From the NCBI GenBank assembly GCA_020723545.1, contig DYIS01000019.1, positions 1 to 12,415 on the forward strand: DNA of 12,415 nt. Direction: 5' to 3'. The stretch's first letter is position 1, and every line of letters begins with the position of its first letter. The stretch is from Ktedonobacter racemifer. GTDB lineage: Bacteria > Chloroflexota > DTOL01 > JACQYG01. This document shows, piece by piece, positions 5,951 to 12,002 of the stretch. The notes below the pieces were generated by a model, which saw nothing but the letters and a program-made list of their open reading frames with translations, searched no databases and was not told where the DNA came from. A program made the translations under genes and the position numbers.

Positions 5951-6949
5951 ATGGCTGAGCCCATTCAACGCAACCTGGGGTTCGAGCTGGTCCGCGTCAC
6001 CGAGGCCGCGGCCATGGCGGCCGGCCGGTGGATGGGCCGCGGCGACAAGGAGGCTGTGGATCGGGCGGCAGTGAATGCCATGCGCTACGTGCTGGGCATG
6101 GTGGACATGGACGGCGTCATCGTCATCGGCGAGGGGGAGAAAGACCAGGCGCCGCGGTTGTACAACGGCGAGCAGATCGGCAACGGCCTGCCTCCCAAGG
6201 TGGACGTGGCGGTGGACCCGGTGGACGGCACCCGGGCCCTGGCCAAGGGTCTCCCTAACTCCATCTCCGTGGTGGCCCTGGCCGAGCGAGGGGCCATGTA
6301 CTATCCCAAGAACATCGTCTACATGGACAAGATCGCCGTGGGCCCCGAGGCTGCTGGCCACATCGAGATCACTGCCCCCGTGGCCCGCAACCTCAAGAAC
6401 ATCGCCAAGGCCAAGAAGCGCGAGGTGGATGACTTGACGGTGGTAGTGCTGGACCGCCCCCGCCACGAGGAACTAATAGGCCAGATCAGGGCGGCCGGGG
6501 CCCGGGTCAAGCTCATCTCCGACGGCGACGTGGCCGGCGCCATCATGGCCGCTATGGAGGGCACAGGCATCGATGCGCTCATGGGCATCGGTGGCTCGCC
6601 CGAGGCAACGGTGGCCGCCTGTGCGCTCAAGTGCCTGGGCGGTGAGATCCAGTGCAGGCTCTGGCCCCGGGATGAGGCGGAGAAACAGAAGGCCCTGGAG
6701 GCTGGGCTGAACCTGGACCGCGTCCTCTCCACCGACGACCTGGTGGCCGGCCACGACGTGTTCTTCGCCGCCACCGGCATCTCCGATGGAGAGCTACTAC
6801 GAGGCGTGCGCTACTTTGGCCGAGGAGCCAAGACCCATTCCATAGTCATGCGCTCCCGGTCGGGCACCGTGCGCATTATCGAGGCGGTGCATCACTTCGA
6901 AAAGCTCATGAAGATCGCCGAGCTGCCCTACAACCGCACCCCGGATTAA
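5951..6949 (+). CDS. glpX: Class II fructose-1,6-bisphosphatase
   Basis: A 332-residue cytoplasmic enzyme that hydrolyses fructose 1,6-bisphosphate to fructose 6-phosphate in gluconeogenesis; in some GlpX relatives it also acts on sedoheptulose bisphosphate. The family signatures are in order: GRGDKEAVDRAAVNAMR (metal-ligand D32), IVIGEGEKDQAPRLY (E61 region), VDVAVDPVDGTR (D89/D92), then LISDGDVAGAI, MGIGGSPEATVAA (the conserved metal-binding Glu) and FAATGISDGELLRGV near the end. E. coli GlpX has Glu in VDPIEGT where this protein has Asp92, giving a DPVDGT motif like that of the inositol-monophosphatase clan. The length is normal and no domain is missing. ATG 5951 was chosen because GAGGAGG lies just upstream; the longer GTG-type frame start at 5918 overlaps the leader. 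The gene is divergent from the VIT-VWA gene. The next gene follows after 168 nt on the same strand. Confidence 0.95.
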   Translation: MAEPIQRNLGFELVRVTEAAAMAAGRWMGRGDKEAVDRAAVNAMRYVLGMVDMDGVIVIGEGEKDQAPRLYNGEQIGNGLPPKVDVAVDPVDGTRALAKGLPNSISVVALAERGAMYYPKNIVYMDKIAVGPEAAGHIEITAPVARNLKNIAKAKKREVDDLTVVVLDRPRHEELIGQIRAAGARVKLISDGDVAGAIMAAMEGTGIDALMGIGGSPEATVAACALKCLGGEIQCRLWPRDEAEKQKALEAGLNLDRVLSTDDLVAGHDVFFAATGISDGELLRGVRYFGRGAKTHSIVMRSRSGTVRIIEAVHHFEKLMKIAELPYNRTPD

Positions 6950-7051
6950 GCCCGCCGCTAAGTGGTGTTTTCTTTAGTAGCAGATGGGAGGGGTTCCCTT
7001 GGCAGCCTGGCCCTTCATAGGCGTTCATGACCAGTACCTTCAGCCTTGTCC

Positions 7052-7099
7052 GGCCAGGGCTACGATCTGACCTGGCCTGATCGAAGGCCACCGCCTTCG
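7052..7099 (+). promoter_or_regulatory. Tandem stem-loops in the formiminotransferase leader
   Basis: Two perfect inverted repeats lie side by side: GGCCAGG (7052-7058) with CCTGGCC (7071-7077), 12-nt loop, and CGAAGGC (7082-7088) with GCCTTCG (7093-7099), 4-nt loop. The second ends 6 nt before the SD GGAGG (7105-7109). They have no T-run, so termination is unlikely. They could affect translation start or transcript ends between glpX and this gene. I do not recognise a known riboswitch class. Confidence 0.45.
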
Positions 7100-7117
7100 G
7101 CCTTGGAGGAAAAATTC

Positions 7118-8008
7118 GTGCTGAAGCTCATCGCATGCGCCCTCAATTTCAGCCAGGGGAAAGACAAAAGCGTCATTGAGAAAATCGTGGCCGCCGCCCA
7201 GGACGTCCGGGTCCTGGACGTCGCCTCCGACCCCGACCACAACCGCACCGTGCTCACCTTCCTGGGCGAACCCGGGGCGGTGGGTCGGGCAGCCCTGGCT
7301 ATCTCCGCCAAGGCCGTGGAACTCATCGACCTGCGTCGGCACCGGGGCGGCCACCCCCGCATGGGCGCGGTGGACGTGATACCATTCGTGCCTATCCGTG
7401 GCGTCTCCATGGAGGAGTGCGTGTCCCTGGCCCAGGAGGTGGGCCGGCGCATCGGTGCGGAGATGGCCGTACCGGTGTACCTCTACGAGGCGGCGGCCAC
7501 CGTGCCCCAGCGCCGAGACCTGGCCCAGGTGCGGCGGGGTGAGTTTGAGGGGCTGGCCCAGAAGATGCAGGACCCGGCCTGGAGGCCGGACTATGGGCCC
7601 GCCCTGCCCCATCCCACCGCCGGCGCGGTGGCCGTGGGTGCCCGCCCCTATCTCGTGGCCTTCAACGTGAACCTGGGTACTGACCGGGTAGAGACGGCCA
7701 AAGAGATTGCCCGTTCCATCCGGGAGAGGGATGGCGGCCTGCCCCACGTGAAGGCCCTGGGGATCAAGCTTGCGGAACGCGATCTGGTTCAGGTTTCCAT
7801 CAACCTGGTGGACCCCTATAGCACTCCGTTGTGGCAGGTATTCGAGGCGGTCAAGGTCCAGGCTGCCCGCCTTGGCGTTTCCGTAGTGAGCAGCGAGATC
7901 GTGGGCCTGGTGCCCCTGGGGGTCCTGGCCGAGTCTGCCCGCCACTACCTCCAACTAGAAGGTTTCCAGCCCGACCAGATCCTGGAGACCCACCTCCTGG
8001 AAGAGTAG
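7118..8008 (+). CDS. Glutamate formiminotransferase (stand-alone)
   Basis: A 296-residue protein from GTG 7118, chosen because GGAGG lies 8 nt upstream and the protein then begins MLKLIACALNFSQG, where this family normally begins. It transfers the formimino group between N-formiminoglutamate and tetrahydrofolate (histidine breakdown, one-carbon pool). It corresponds to the two N-terminal subdomains of animal FTCD and lacks the cyclodeaminase part. The signature RRHRGGHPRMGAVDVIPFVP contains the likely catalytic His79. The second half contains PHPTAGAVAVGARPYLVAFNVNL and GLPHVKALGIKL, and it ends in the usual LQLEGFQPDQILE. The normally invariant N-terminal VPNFSEG reads ALNFSQG here, a small departure that might affect substrate. 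It is probably read through from glpX or from an unseen promoter in 6950-7050. No cyclodeaminase or hut gene is in the window. Confidence 0.9.
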   Translation: MLKLIACALNFSQGKDKSVIEKIVAAAQDVRVLDVASDPDHNRTVLTFLGEPGAVGRAALAISAKAVELIDLRRHRGGHPRMGAVDVIPFVPIRGVSMEECVSLAQEVGRRIGAEMAVPVYLYEAAATVPQRRDLAQVRRGEFEGLAQKMQDPAWRPDYGPALPHPTAGAVAVGARPYLVAFNVNLGTDRVETAKEIARSIRERDGGLPHVKALGIKLAERDLVQVSINLVDPYSTPLWQVFEAVKVQAARLGVSVVSSEIVGLVPLGVLAESARHYLQLEGFQPDQILETHLLEE

Positions 8009-8063
8009 GCCGCATTCTTTCACAATAATAGCCTGCCGCCGTGTCGGCTGGTCGGGCCATAGC

Positions 8064-8085
8064 GCCAGGTTTATCCCTGGCTTTT
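8064..8085 (+). terminator. Short hairpin with T4 between convergent genes
   Basis: GCCAGG (8064-8069), loop TTTATC and CCTGGC (8076-8081) followed by TTTT (8082-8085) could end transcription of the formiminotransferase gene. It overlaps the stop codon of the convergent GNAT gene at 8071. The stem is only 6 bp and the T-run short. Confidence 0.4.
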
Positions 8086-8622
8086 AGGCTCCGTTAGCAA
8101 GACCCGCATCTCGTTCGTGGGGGCAAAGCCGAACTGTTCGTAGAGCGGCCGCCCCTGGGGCGTGGCGTGCAGGGTGGCCACCGAGACGCCCTGGGCCTGG
8201 AGCCAGGACAGCATCGCGGCCATGATGGCGCGGGCTACCCCTCGCCGGCGCCACTCCGGGAGCGTATACATGTTCATGATGTATCCCACCCGGCCGTCCA
8301 GGTTGTAGGTCGTGGGCGGGATGCGGTGCACCACTAGCCCCCCGCATCCCACGATCTGCCCTCCTGCCTCCGCCACCCAGCCACGGAACTCGCCTGCGGG
8401 CAGTGCCTGGTGGAAGTACGCGGCACTGGCCTCCACCATGGCTGCCAGGACCGCCTCCTCCGTATGCCCAATGGACACAAACATGGCCCGCCGCATGGCG
8501 ACCAATGCCGGGATGTCGGCCACCCCCGCCGGCCGCACCTCAAAAGCCCGGGCTTTTTTTAATGGCAAAGAAAGGCTCTCCCTCGATCTCTCGTTCTGGC
8601 GTTCGCGAGCTATTGTGGACAT
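8071..8622 (-). CDS. GNAT family N-acetyltransferase
   Basis: A 183-residue protein of the Gcn5-related acetyltransferase fold. After a charged 27-residue lead-in, the domain starts at FEVRPAGVADIPALVAMRRAM. It continues through a central strand with VAEAGGQIVGCGGLVVH, the strand YIMNMYTLPEWRRRGVARAIMAAML carrying the acetyl-CoA pyrophosphate loop RRRGVA, and the last helix-strand RPLYEQFGFAPTNEMRVLL. The substrate cannot be predicted. ATG 8622 lies 13 nt inside murE's 3' end and has AAGGA at about 9 nt, so it is probably translationally coupled to murE. An in-frame TTG at 8568 with AGGGAG upstream is a possible shorter start that would remove the lead-in. It is the last gene of the femX-murE unit. 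A cell-wall role is suggested only by position. Confidence 0.85.
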   Translation of the reverse strand: MSTIARERQNERSRESLSLPLKKARAFEVRPAGVADIPALVAMRRAMFVSIGHTEEAVLAAMVEASAAYFHQALPAGEFRGWVAEAGGQIVGCGGLVVHRIPPTTYNLDGRVGYIMNMYTLPEWRRRGVARAIMAAMLSWLQAQGVSVATLHATPQGRPLYEQFGFAPTNEMRVLLTEPKSQG

Positions 8623-10175
8623 GAGTGGGGGTCCTTCCACCCCCGCCTCCCCAGCGCCTCCCGGGCCGCCTGGTGGTCGCTCCAGGGGAGCTCGGTCTCG
8701 CCGAAACACATGGAGCGTTCGTGGCCCTTGCCGGTGACGAGCACCAGGTCGCCCCGGCGGGCCTCTTGGATGGCAAAGTCTATGGCCTCGCTCCGGTCGC
8801 CGACGCGCCAGTAGTCCCGGCCCTCCTGCCTCCCAGCCCTCTCACACCCGGCGGAGATCTGGGCCATGATGTCGTCCAGGTCCTCAGTGCGGGGGTCCTC
8901 GGCGGTGATCACCACGAGATCCGCCAGGCGTCCGGCACTCTCCCCCATCAACGGCCGCTTACCCCGGTCCCGCAGCCCCGCGCAGCCGAAGACCACGATC
9001 ACCCGCCCGTGGGCCATGGTCCGGCAGAGCTTCAGCGCCTCCTCCAGGGCCGCCGGCGTGTGGGCAAAATCGATGAAGACCTGGAAGTCCTGGCCGGCCT
9101 CGACCGGCTCCATACGCCCGGTGATGCTCTGTACCGAGGCCAGGCCCCTTTGAATCGCCTCGGTGGGGAGCCCCTGAGATAGTCCCACTGCCAGGGCGGC
9201 CAGGGCATTATGTACGTTGTAGCGGCCCGGGAGGGCCAGTTTCACCTGGATCAAGCCCCGAGGCGTCCTGGCGGTGAAGGCGACGCCTTTGGCCGCGAGC
9301 TTCACCCGTTCCGCCCGAAAGGCCGCAGCCCGCTCAACGCCATAGGAGAGCTGCAAATCGGCCGGTATGGCCCTCAGGAACTCGTAAGAGGGATCATCGG
9401 CGTTCAGCACGCTGACCTTAGGAACATCCGGCTTGCGGTGTCCTGCGAAAAGGTAACGGAATAGCCGGGCCTTGGCCTCCCGGTAGGCCTCAAATGTCCC
9501 GTGATAATCCAGGTGCTCGTGGGTGATATTCGTCACCACCGCCAGGTCGTAGTCGCAGGCCCCGGTGCGGTCTTGGTCCAGGGCGTGGGAGGTAGTCTCT
9601 ATCACGGCGTACTCGCACCCGGCGTGGATCATCTCGGCCAGGTAGGCCTGGACCTCCTGGGCCTCCGGCGTAGTGGTGTGCAGTCCAGTGTCCAGGTGCC
9701 GCTGGCCGATGACCGCGCTTACGGTGCTGATCATCCCGGCCTTATGTCCCGCTGCCTCAAGCACAGCCCAGATGAGCGTGCTGGTGGTGGTCTTGCCGTC
9801 GGTGCCAGTAACCCCAATGACCTTGAGCCGCCGCGCCGGGAAGCCGTGGAAGGCCGCCGCCAGGTGTGCCAAGGCGTGCCGCGAGTCCGGCACAGCCACA
9901 TATGGCACCTTGTCTAACGAAACGCCCGTTTCCGGGGTCCCCAAGGGGCCGGAGGCTCCTTGGGGTGTCGTTAGCTCGCCCACCACCGCCCCGGCGCCCT
10001 TCTTGATTGCCTCGGGTATGAACCGGTGGCCGTCGGCAGAGGCGCCCCGCACGGCCACAAAGAGATCCCCCGGCTTGACCGCTCGGGAGTCCTGGGCGAT
10101 GCCGCTCACGTCGGGATCAGGCTCACCGGCCGCCCTTTCCTTACCGAGGGCTGATAACAAGGCCGACAGCTTCAT
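8610..10175 (-). CDS. murE: UDP-N-acetylmuramoyl-tripeptide synthetase (MurE family ligase)
   Basis: A 521-residue cytoplasmic ATP-dependent Mur ligase that adds the third stem-peptide amino acid to UDP-MurNAc-L-Ala-D-Glu. The N-terminal UDP-binding domain includes DSRAVKPGDLFVAVRG. The central ATPase domain has the P-loop GTDGKTTT (124-131), TTTPEA, ETTSHAL and the carbamylated-Lys motif EAYREAKARLF. The C-terminal domain has ITGRMEPV, GLRDRGKRP, EDPR (426-429) and GKGHE (482-486). E. coli-type DAP-adding enzymes have DNPR where this has EDPR. The Arg that reads the DAP carboxylate is kept, but Asp-Asn is replaced, so meso-DAP is likely but not certain. Residues about 68-87 look like an extra loop and are encoded by a nested palindrome. 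The SD before ATG 10175 is weak. It lies 77 nt after femX and overlaps the GNAT gene by 13 nt. Confidence 0.93.
   Translation of the reverse strand: MKLSALLSALGKERAAGEPDPDVSGIAQDSRAVKPGDLFVAVRGASADGHRFIPEAIKKGAGAVVGELTTPQGASGPLGTPETGVSLDKVPYVAVPDSRHALAHLAAAFHGFPARRLKVIGVTGTDGKTTTSTLIWAVLEAAGHKAGMISTVSAVIGQRHLDTGLHTTTPEAQEVQAYLAEMIHAGCEYAVIETTSHALDQDRTGACDYDLAVVTNITHEHLDYHGTFEAYREAKARLFRYLFAGHRKPDVPKVSVLNADDPSYEFLRAIPADLQLSYGVERAAAFRAERVKLAAKGVAFTARTPRGLIQVKLALPGRYNVHNALAALAVGLSQGLPTEAIQRGLASVQSITGRMEPVEAGQDFQVFIDFAHTPAALEEALKLCRTMAHGRVIVVFGCAGLRDRGKRPLMGESAGRLADLVVITAEDPRTEDLDDIMAQISAGCERAGRQEGRDYWRVGDRSEAIDFAIQEARRGDLVLVTGKGHERSMCFGETELPWSDHQAAREALGRRGWKDPHSCPQ
9914..9974. repeat. Nested palindrome inside murE
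   Basis: The inner arms CCCCAAGG-G-GCC (9939-9950) and GGC-T-CCTTGGGG (9954-9965) surround a GGA loop, giving a 12-bp stem with one G-T pair. The outer arms CTAACGA (9914-9920) and TCGTTAG (9968-9974) are also exact. The 61 bp code for part of a Gly/Pro/Thr stretch (murE residues about 68-87) in a place where MurE proteins usually have only a short link. Confidence 0.6.
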
Positions 10176-10206
10176 TTTCCAGACCTAATAGTAGAAGGTG
10201 AAATGT

Positions 10207-10264
10207 GCTACCTTTCAAAGGGTAGCAGGCCAATCGTATTGGCCGCCATTGGCTAAAGCGGCGG
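10207..10264 (-). promoter_or_regulatory. Stem-loop cluster between femX and murE
   Basis: Packed inverted repeats: GCTACC/GGTAGC (10207-10212 and 10221-10226), GGCCAAT-CGT-ATTGGCC (10228-10244), and a looser CCGCC/GGCGG pair overlapping the end of femX. There is no T-run in the direction of transcription, so these more likely shape the message or its ends than stop it. Confidence 0.4.
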
Positions 10265-11347
10265 TTCCCCGCCCCAGCGGCGCGAGGCCATAGCCCTGGC
10301 TGCCCGGTAACGCGGCAGAAGTTGGTTGTACAGCCAATAGCGCCCTGGAGAATACACGTAGTCCCAGGCCCCGATGTAGCGGGCGAGCCGTCCCCCAAAC
10401 CCTTGTTTGAAACGGTACACCCCCCAAAGGCCTGAGCCTCTTGTCTGGGGCCTGTCCTTTGTCGTCTCCGTCCCGGCTTCGTCCGGCACCCCCCACAGGT
10501 CATACTCGGTGCACCCCTCCGCCCTGGCCCACTTCATAGCCTCCCACTGTAAGAGATGGTTGGGCATCAGGTTGCGGTGTTCGCTGGCCGAGGCGCCGTA
10601 CATGTAGGTGGCCCGGCGGCCGAAGGCTGAGACCACGATTCCGGCCAGGAGTCGCTCTTGGAAACTGGCCAGGAAGATTCGAACTGTCCCCTGGTGCCCG
10701 AAGATGTGCCAGAGCTGCCGGTAGTATTCTTCCGAATGGATGGCAAAGCCGTCGCGTCGGCTGGTCTCCTGCATCAGGGAGTACAAGGCGGGCAGGTCGC
10801 CCTGGTCCCCCTGCCGGACAGTCACCCCTTTGCGAGCGGCCAGGCCTATATTGTACCGGGTCTTGGGCTTTTGCTGGGCGGCGATGGTGGGCAGTTCGGG
10901 CGTCAGGTCCACCACTATGGTGCTTCGGGGCTGGACCCTCTGGGGGCTGGGCCGGAAGCCCAGCCCTTGGAGGGCCTCCGCCAGGCCGGGCCCTTCCTGG
11001 CGGTTGGGCTCGATCTTCAGGAAGATAACACCCCGGGCCCGGCATTGAGCGTGGATGGCGGCCCATAGCTCCCCGGCGGTTTCCTGGCCGACCAGTTCCG
11101 CCACCGGTCCCCGGGGCACGTAGGCTACGGGCCCCAGGGGGGTCCCCCGCAGGAGCACCTGAGCCCCGGCCGATGGCTTGCCCTCCACCTCCACGGCCAG
11201 GCGCAGGGCCTGCCAGCCAAAGCGAGACTTGAGCTCGCCCCAGCCATAGGCCTGGAGGAGGTGGCCCCAAGGCGCTGCGGCCACGAACCCATCCCAACCT
11301 TGCCGATCGCTCTCCTGGATCAATCGTATGCCCATCTTCCGGCCCAT
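10253..11347 (-). CDS. FemABX-type peptidyltransferase (peptidoglycan branching)
   Basis: A 364-residue protein with the double-GNAT fold typical of FemX/FemA/MurM. These proteins use aminoacyl-tRNA to add amino acids to the stem-peptide side chain of lipid II or UDP-MurNAc-pentapeptide. Motifs are the opening HLLQAYGWGELKSRFGW (family 'LLQS..WG..K'), RGTPLGPVAYVPRGP, the charged KPKTRYNIGLAARKGVTVRQG that joins the two subdomains, ATYMYGASASEHRNLMPNHLLQWEAMKWA and the family end EYDLWGVPDE with a Tyr/Trp-rich tail. No coiled-coil tRNA arm is obvious, so it is a FemX-size protein. ATG 11347 has no SD; ATG 11335 is a close alternative, also without one. A short leader with a 5'-terminal hairpin precedes it. 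The position next to murE supports a wall role; the amino acid added is unknown. Confidence 0.88.
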   Translation of the reverse strand: MGRKMGIRLIQESDRQGWDGFVAAAPWGHLLQAYGWGELKSRFGWQALRLAVEVEGKPSAGAQVLLRGTPLGPVAYVPRGPVAELVGQETAGELWAAIHAQCRARGVIFLKIEPNRQEGPGLAEALQGLGFRPSPQRVQPRSTIVVDLTPELPTIAAQQKPKTRYNIGLAARKGVTVRQGDQGDLPALYSLMQETSRRDGFAIHSEEYYRQLWHIFGHQGTVRIFLASFQERLLAGIVVSAFGRRATYMYGASASEHRNLMPNHLLQWEAMKWARAEGCTEYDLWGVPDEAGTETTKDRPQTRGSGLWGVYRFKQGFGGRLARYIGAWDYVYSPGRYWLYNQLLPRYRAARAMASRRWGGEPPL

Positions 11348-11357
11348 TTGGGGGATT

Positions 11358-11374
11358 AGGGGGCGAGGCCCCCT
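11358..11374 (-). promoter_or_regulatory. 5'-terminal stem-loop in the femX leader
   Basis: AGGGGGC (11358-11364), GAG, GCCCCCT (11368-11374) is a perfect 7-bp GC stem with a 3-nt loop. The predicted start of transcription is about 11375, so the stem would be the very 5' end of the message, 10 nt before the ATG. On the plus strand it ends in TTTT and looks like a terminator, but no plus-strand gene precedes it. Confidence 0.5.
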
Positions 11375-11381
11375 TTTGTGA

Positions 11382-11390
11382 ATTATACCA
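11382..11390 (-). promoter_or_regulatory. Extended -10 promoter of the femX-murE-GNAT operon
   Basis: On the minus strand TGG-TATAAT (complement of 11382-11390) is a perfect extended -10 with a TG one base upstream of the hexamer. No good -35 is found at 16-18 bp, which is usual for this class. The start would be near 11375, leaving about 28 nt of leader. Confidence 0.65.
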
Positions 11391-11516
11391 GATTTGGCGG
11401 CCGTTTTCCCACTGGGCCGTGCCCTGCCGCCTGTGCATAGCCGGCGAAAGCGCCTAACATAAGCGATCTTTAGTGCAAAAAGTTACTATCCAATGCTTCC
11501 CTTTTTCGGCAAGATG

Positions 11517-11525
11517 TGATATAAT
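11517..11525 (+). promoter_or_regulatory. Extended -10 promoter of the nuo operon
   Basis: TG-A-TATAAT (TG 11517-11518, hexamer 11520-11525) is a perfect extended -10. The -35 region (TTCCCT at 11497-11502, 17 bp away) is weak. The start would be near 11532, giving a leader of about 44 nt to TTG 11576 or 86 nt to TTG 11618. It is back to back with the femX promoter. Confidence 0.7.
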
Positions 11526-11542
11526 GCAGCCCGCTTTGTTTA

Positions 11543-11603
11543 ACCCATCAACGGGCCGTGCCAGGAGTGCAACTCTTGACACAAAAAGGACCCATCAACG
11601 GGG
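11543..11603 (+). repeat. 13-bp direct repeat flanking the first possible nuoA start
   Basis: ACCCATCAACGGG occurs exactly at 11543-11555 and 11590-11602, 47 bp apart. Each copy is followed by an SD (AGGAG 11563-11567; AAGGAG 11606-11611) and then an in-frame TTG (11576 and 11618). It looks like a duplicated translation start region. Confidence 0.75.
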
Positions 11604-11617
11604 ATAAGGAGCCAGGG

Positions 11618-11992
11618 TTGCTTCAGGCCTACGTCTTCATCGCCATCCTCTTGATCGCCTCCCTCGTCTTCGCCGTGACCCCTTTGCTCATGGCATTCGT
11701 CATCCGCCCCAAGCGTCCCAACCCAGTCAAGAATGCCACTTATGAATGCGGCCTGGAGTTCGAGAGCTTCCCGGAAGAAGCCCGGCCGGTGTGGGTGCCC
11801 TTCCGCGTGCAGTACTATGTCTACGCCCTGGTCTTCGTCATCTTCGACATCGAGACGGTGTTCCTCTATCCCTGGGCCGTGGCCTACAGCCAGCTCGGGC
11901 TCTACGCCCTGGCCGAGATGTTCCTCTTCGTCGCCATCCTGGTCTTCGGACTGGCCTACGCCTGGCGCAAGGGCGCCCTGGAATGGGTATAG
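11618..11992 (+). CDS. nuoA: NADH-quinone oxidoreductase subunit A
   Basis: A membrane subunit of respiratory complex I, at the junction of the quinone site and proton-pumping arm. From TTG 11618 it has 124 residues: TM1 (about 4-25), the conserved loop RPKRPNPVKNATYECGLEFESF with the YECG motif, then FRVQYYVYALVFVIFDIETVFLYPWAV (TM2, with the conserved Asp/Glu of FDIETVFL) and TM3 (LAEMFLFVAILVFGLAYAW). I chose TTG 11618 because AAGGAG stands 6 nt upstream and the protein then starts MLQAYVFIAI, as short NuoA proteins do. TTG 11576 (138 residues, AGGAG 8 nt upstream) remains possible and would add a polar GPINGDKEPG lead-in. It is the first gene of the nuo operon, 10 nt before nuoB. Confidence 0.92.
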   Translation: MLQAYVFIAILLIASLVFAVTPLLMAFVIRPKRPNPVKNATYECGLEFESFPEEARPVWVPFRVQYYVYALVFVIFDIETVFLYPWAVAYSQLGLYALAEMFLFVAILVFGLAYAWRKGALEWV

Positions 11993-12002
11993 GAGCGGGG
12001 AC

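Noticed and set aside
5924..6466. 180-residue minus-strand frame opposite glpX
   Set aside because: His/Val/Gly-rich shadow of GC-rich codons; glpX motifs are complete on the plus strand.
6950..7051. Possible terminator or riboswitch after glpX
   Set aside because: Only a poor CTAAG/CTTTAG pairing is visible; no stable stem with T-run and no known aptamer pattern.
7040..7954. 304-residue minus-strand open frame opposite the formiminotransferase gene
   Set aside because: It is a GC-driven shadow: low-complexity Gly/His-rich translation, no SD, and the plus strand codes for a clear enzyme.
10500..11438. 312-residue minus-strand frame overlapping the femX-like gene
   Set aside because: Pro/Gly/Arg-rich translation in another frame of a recognised family protein; it also runs through the promoter and leader.
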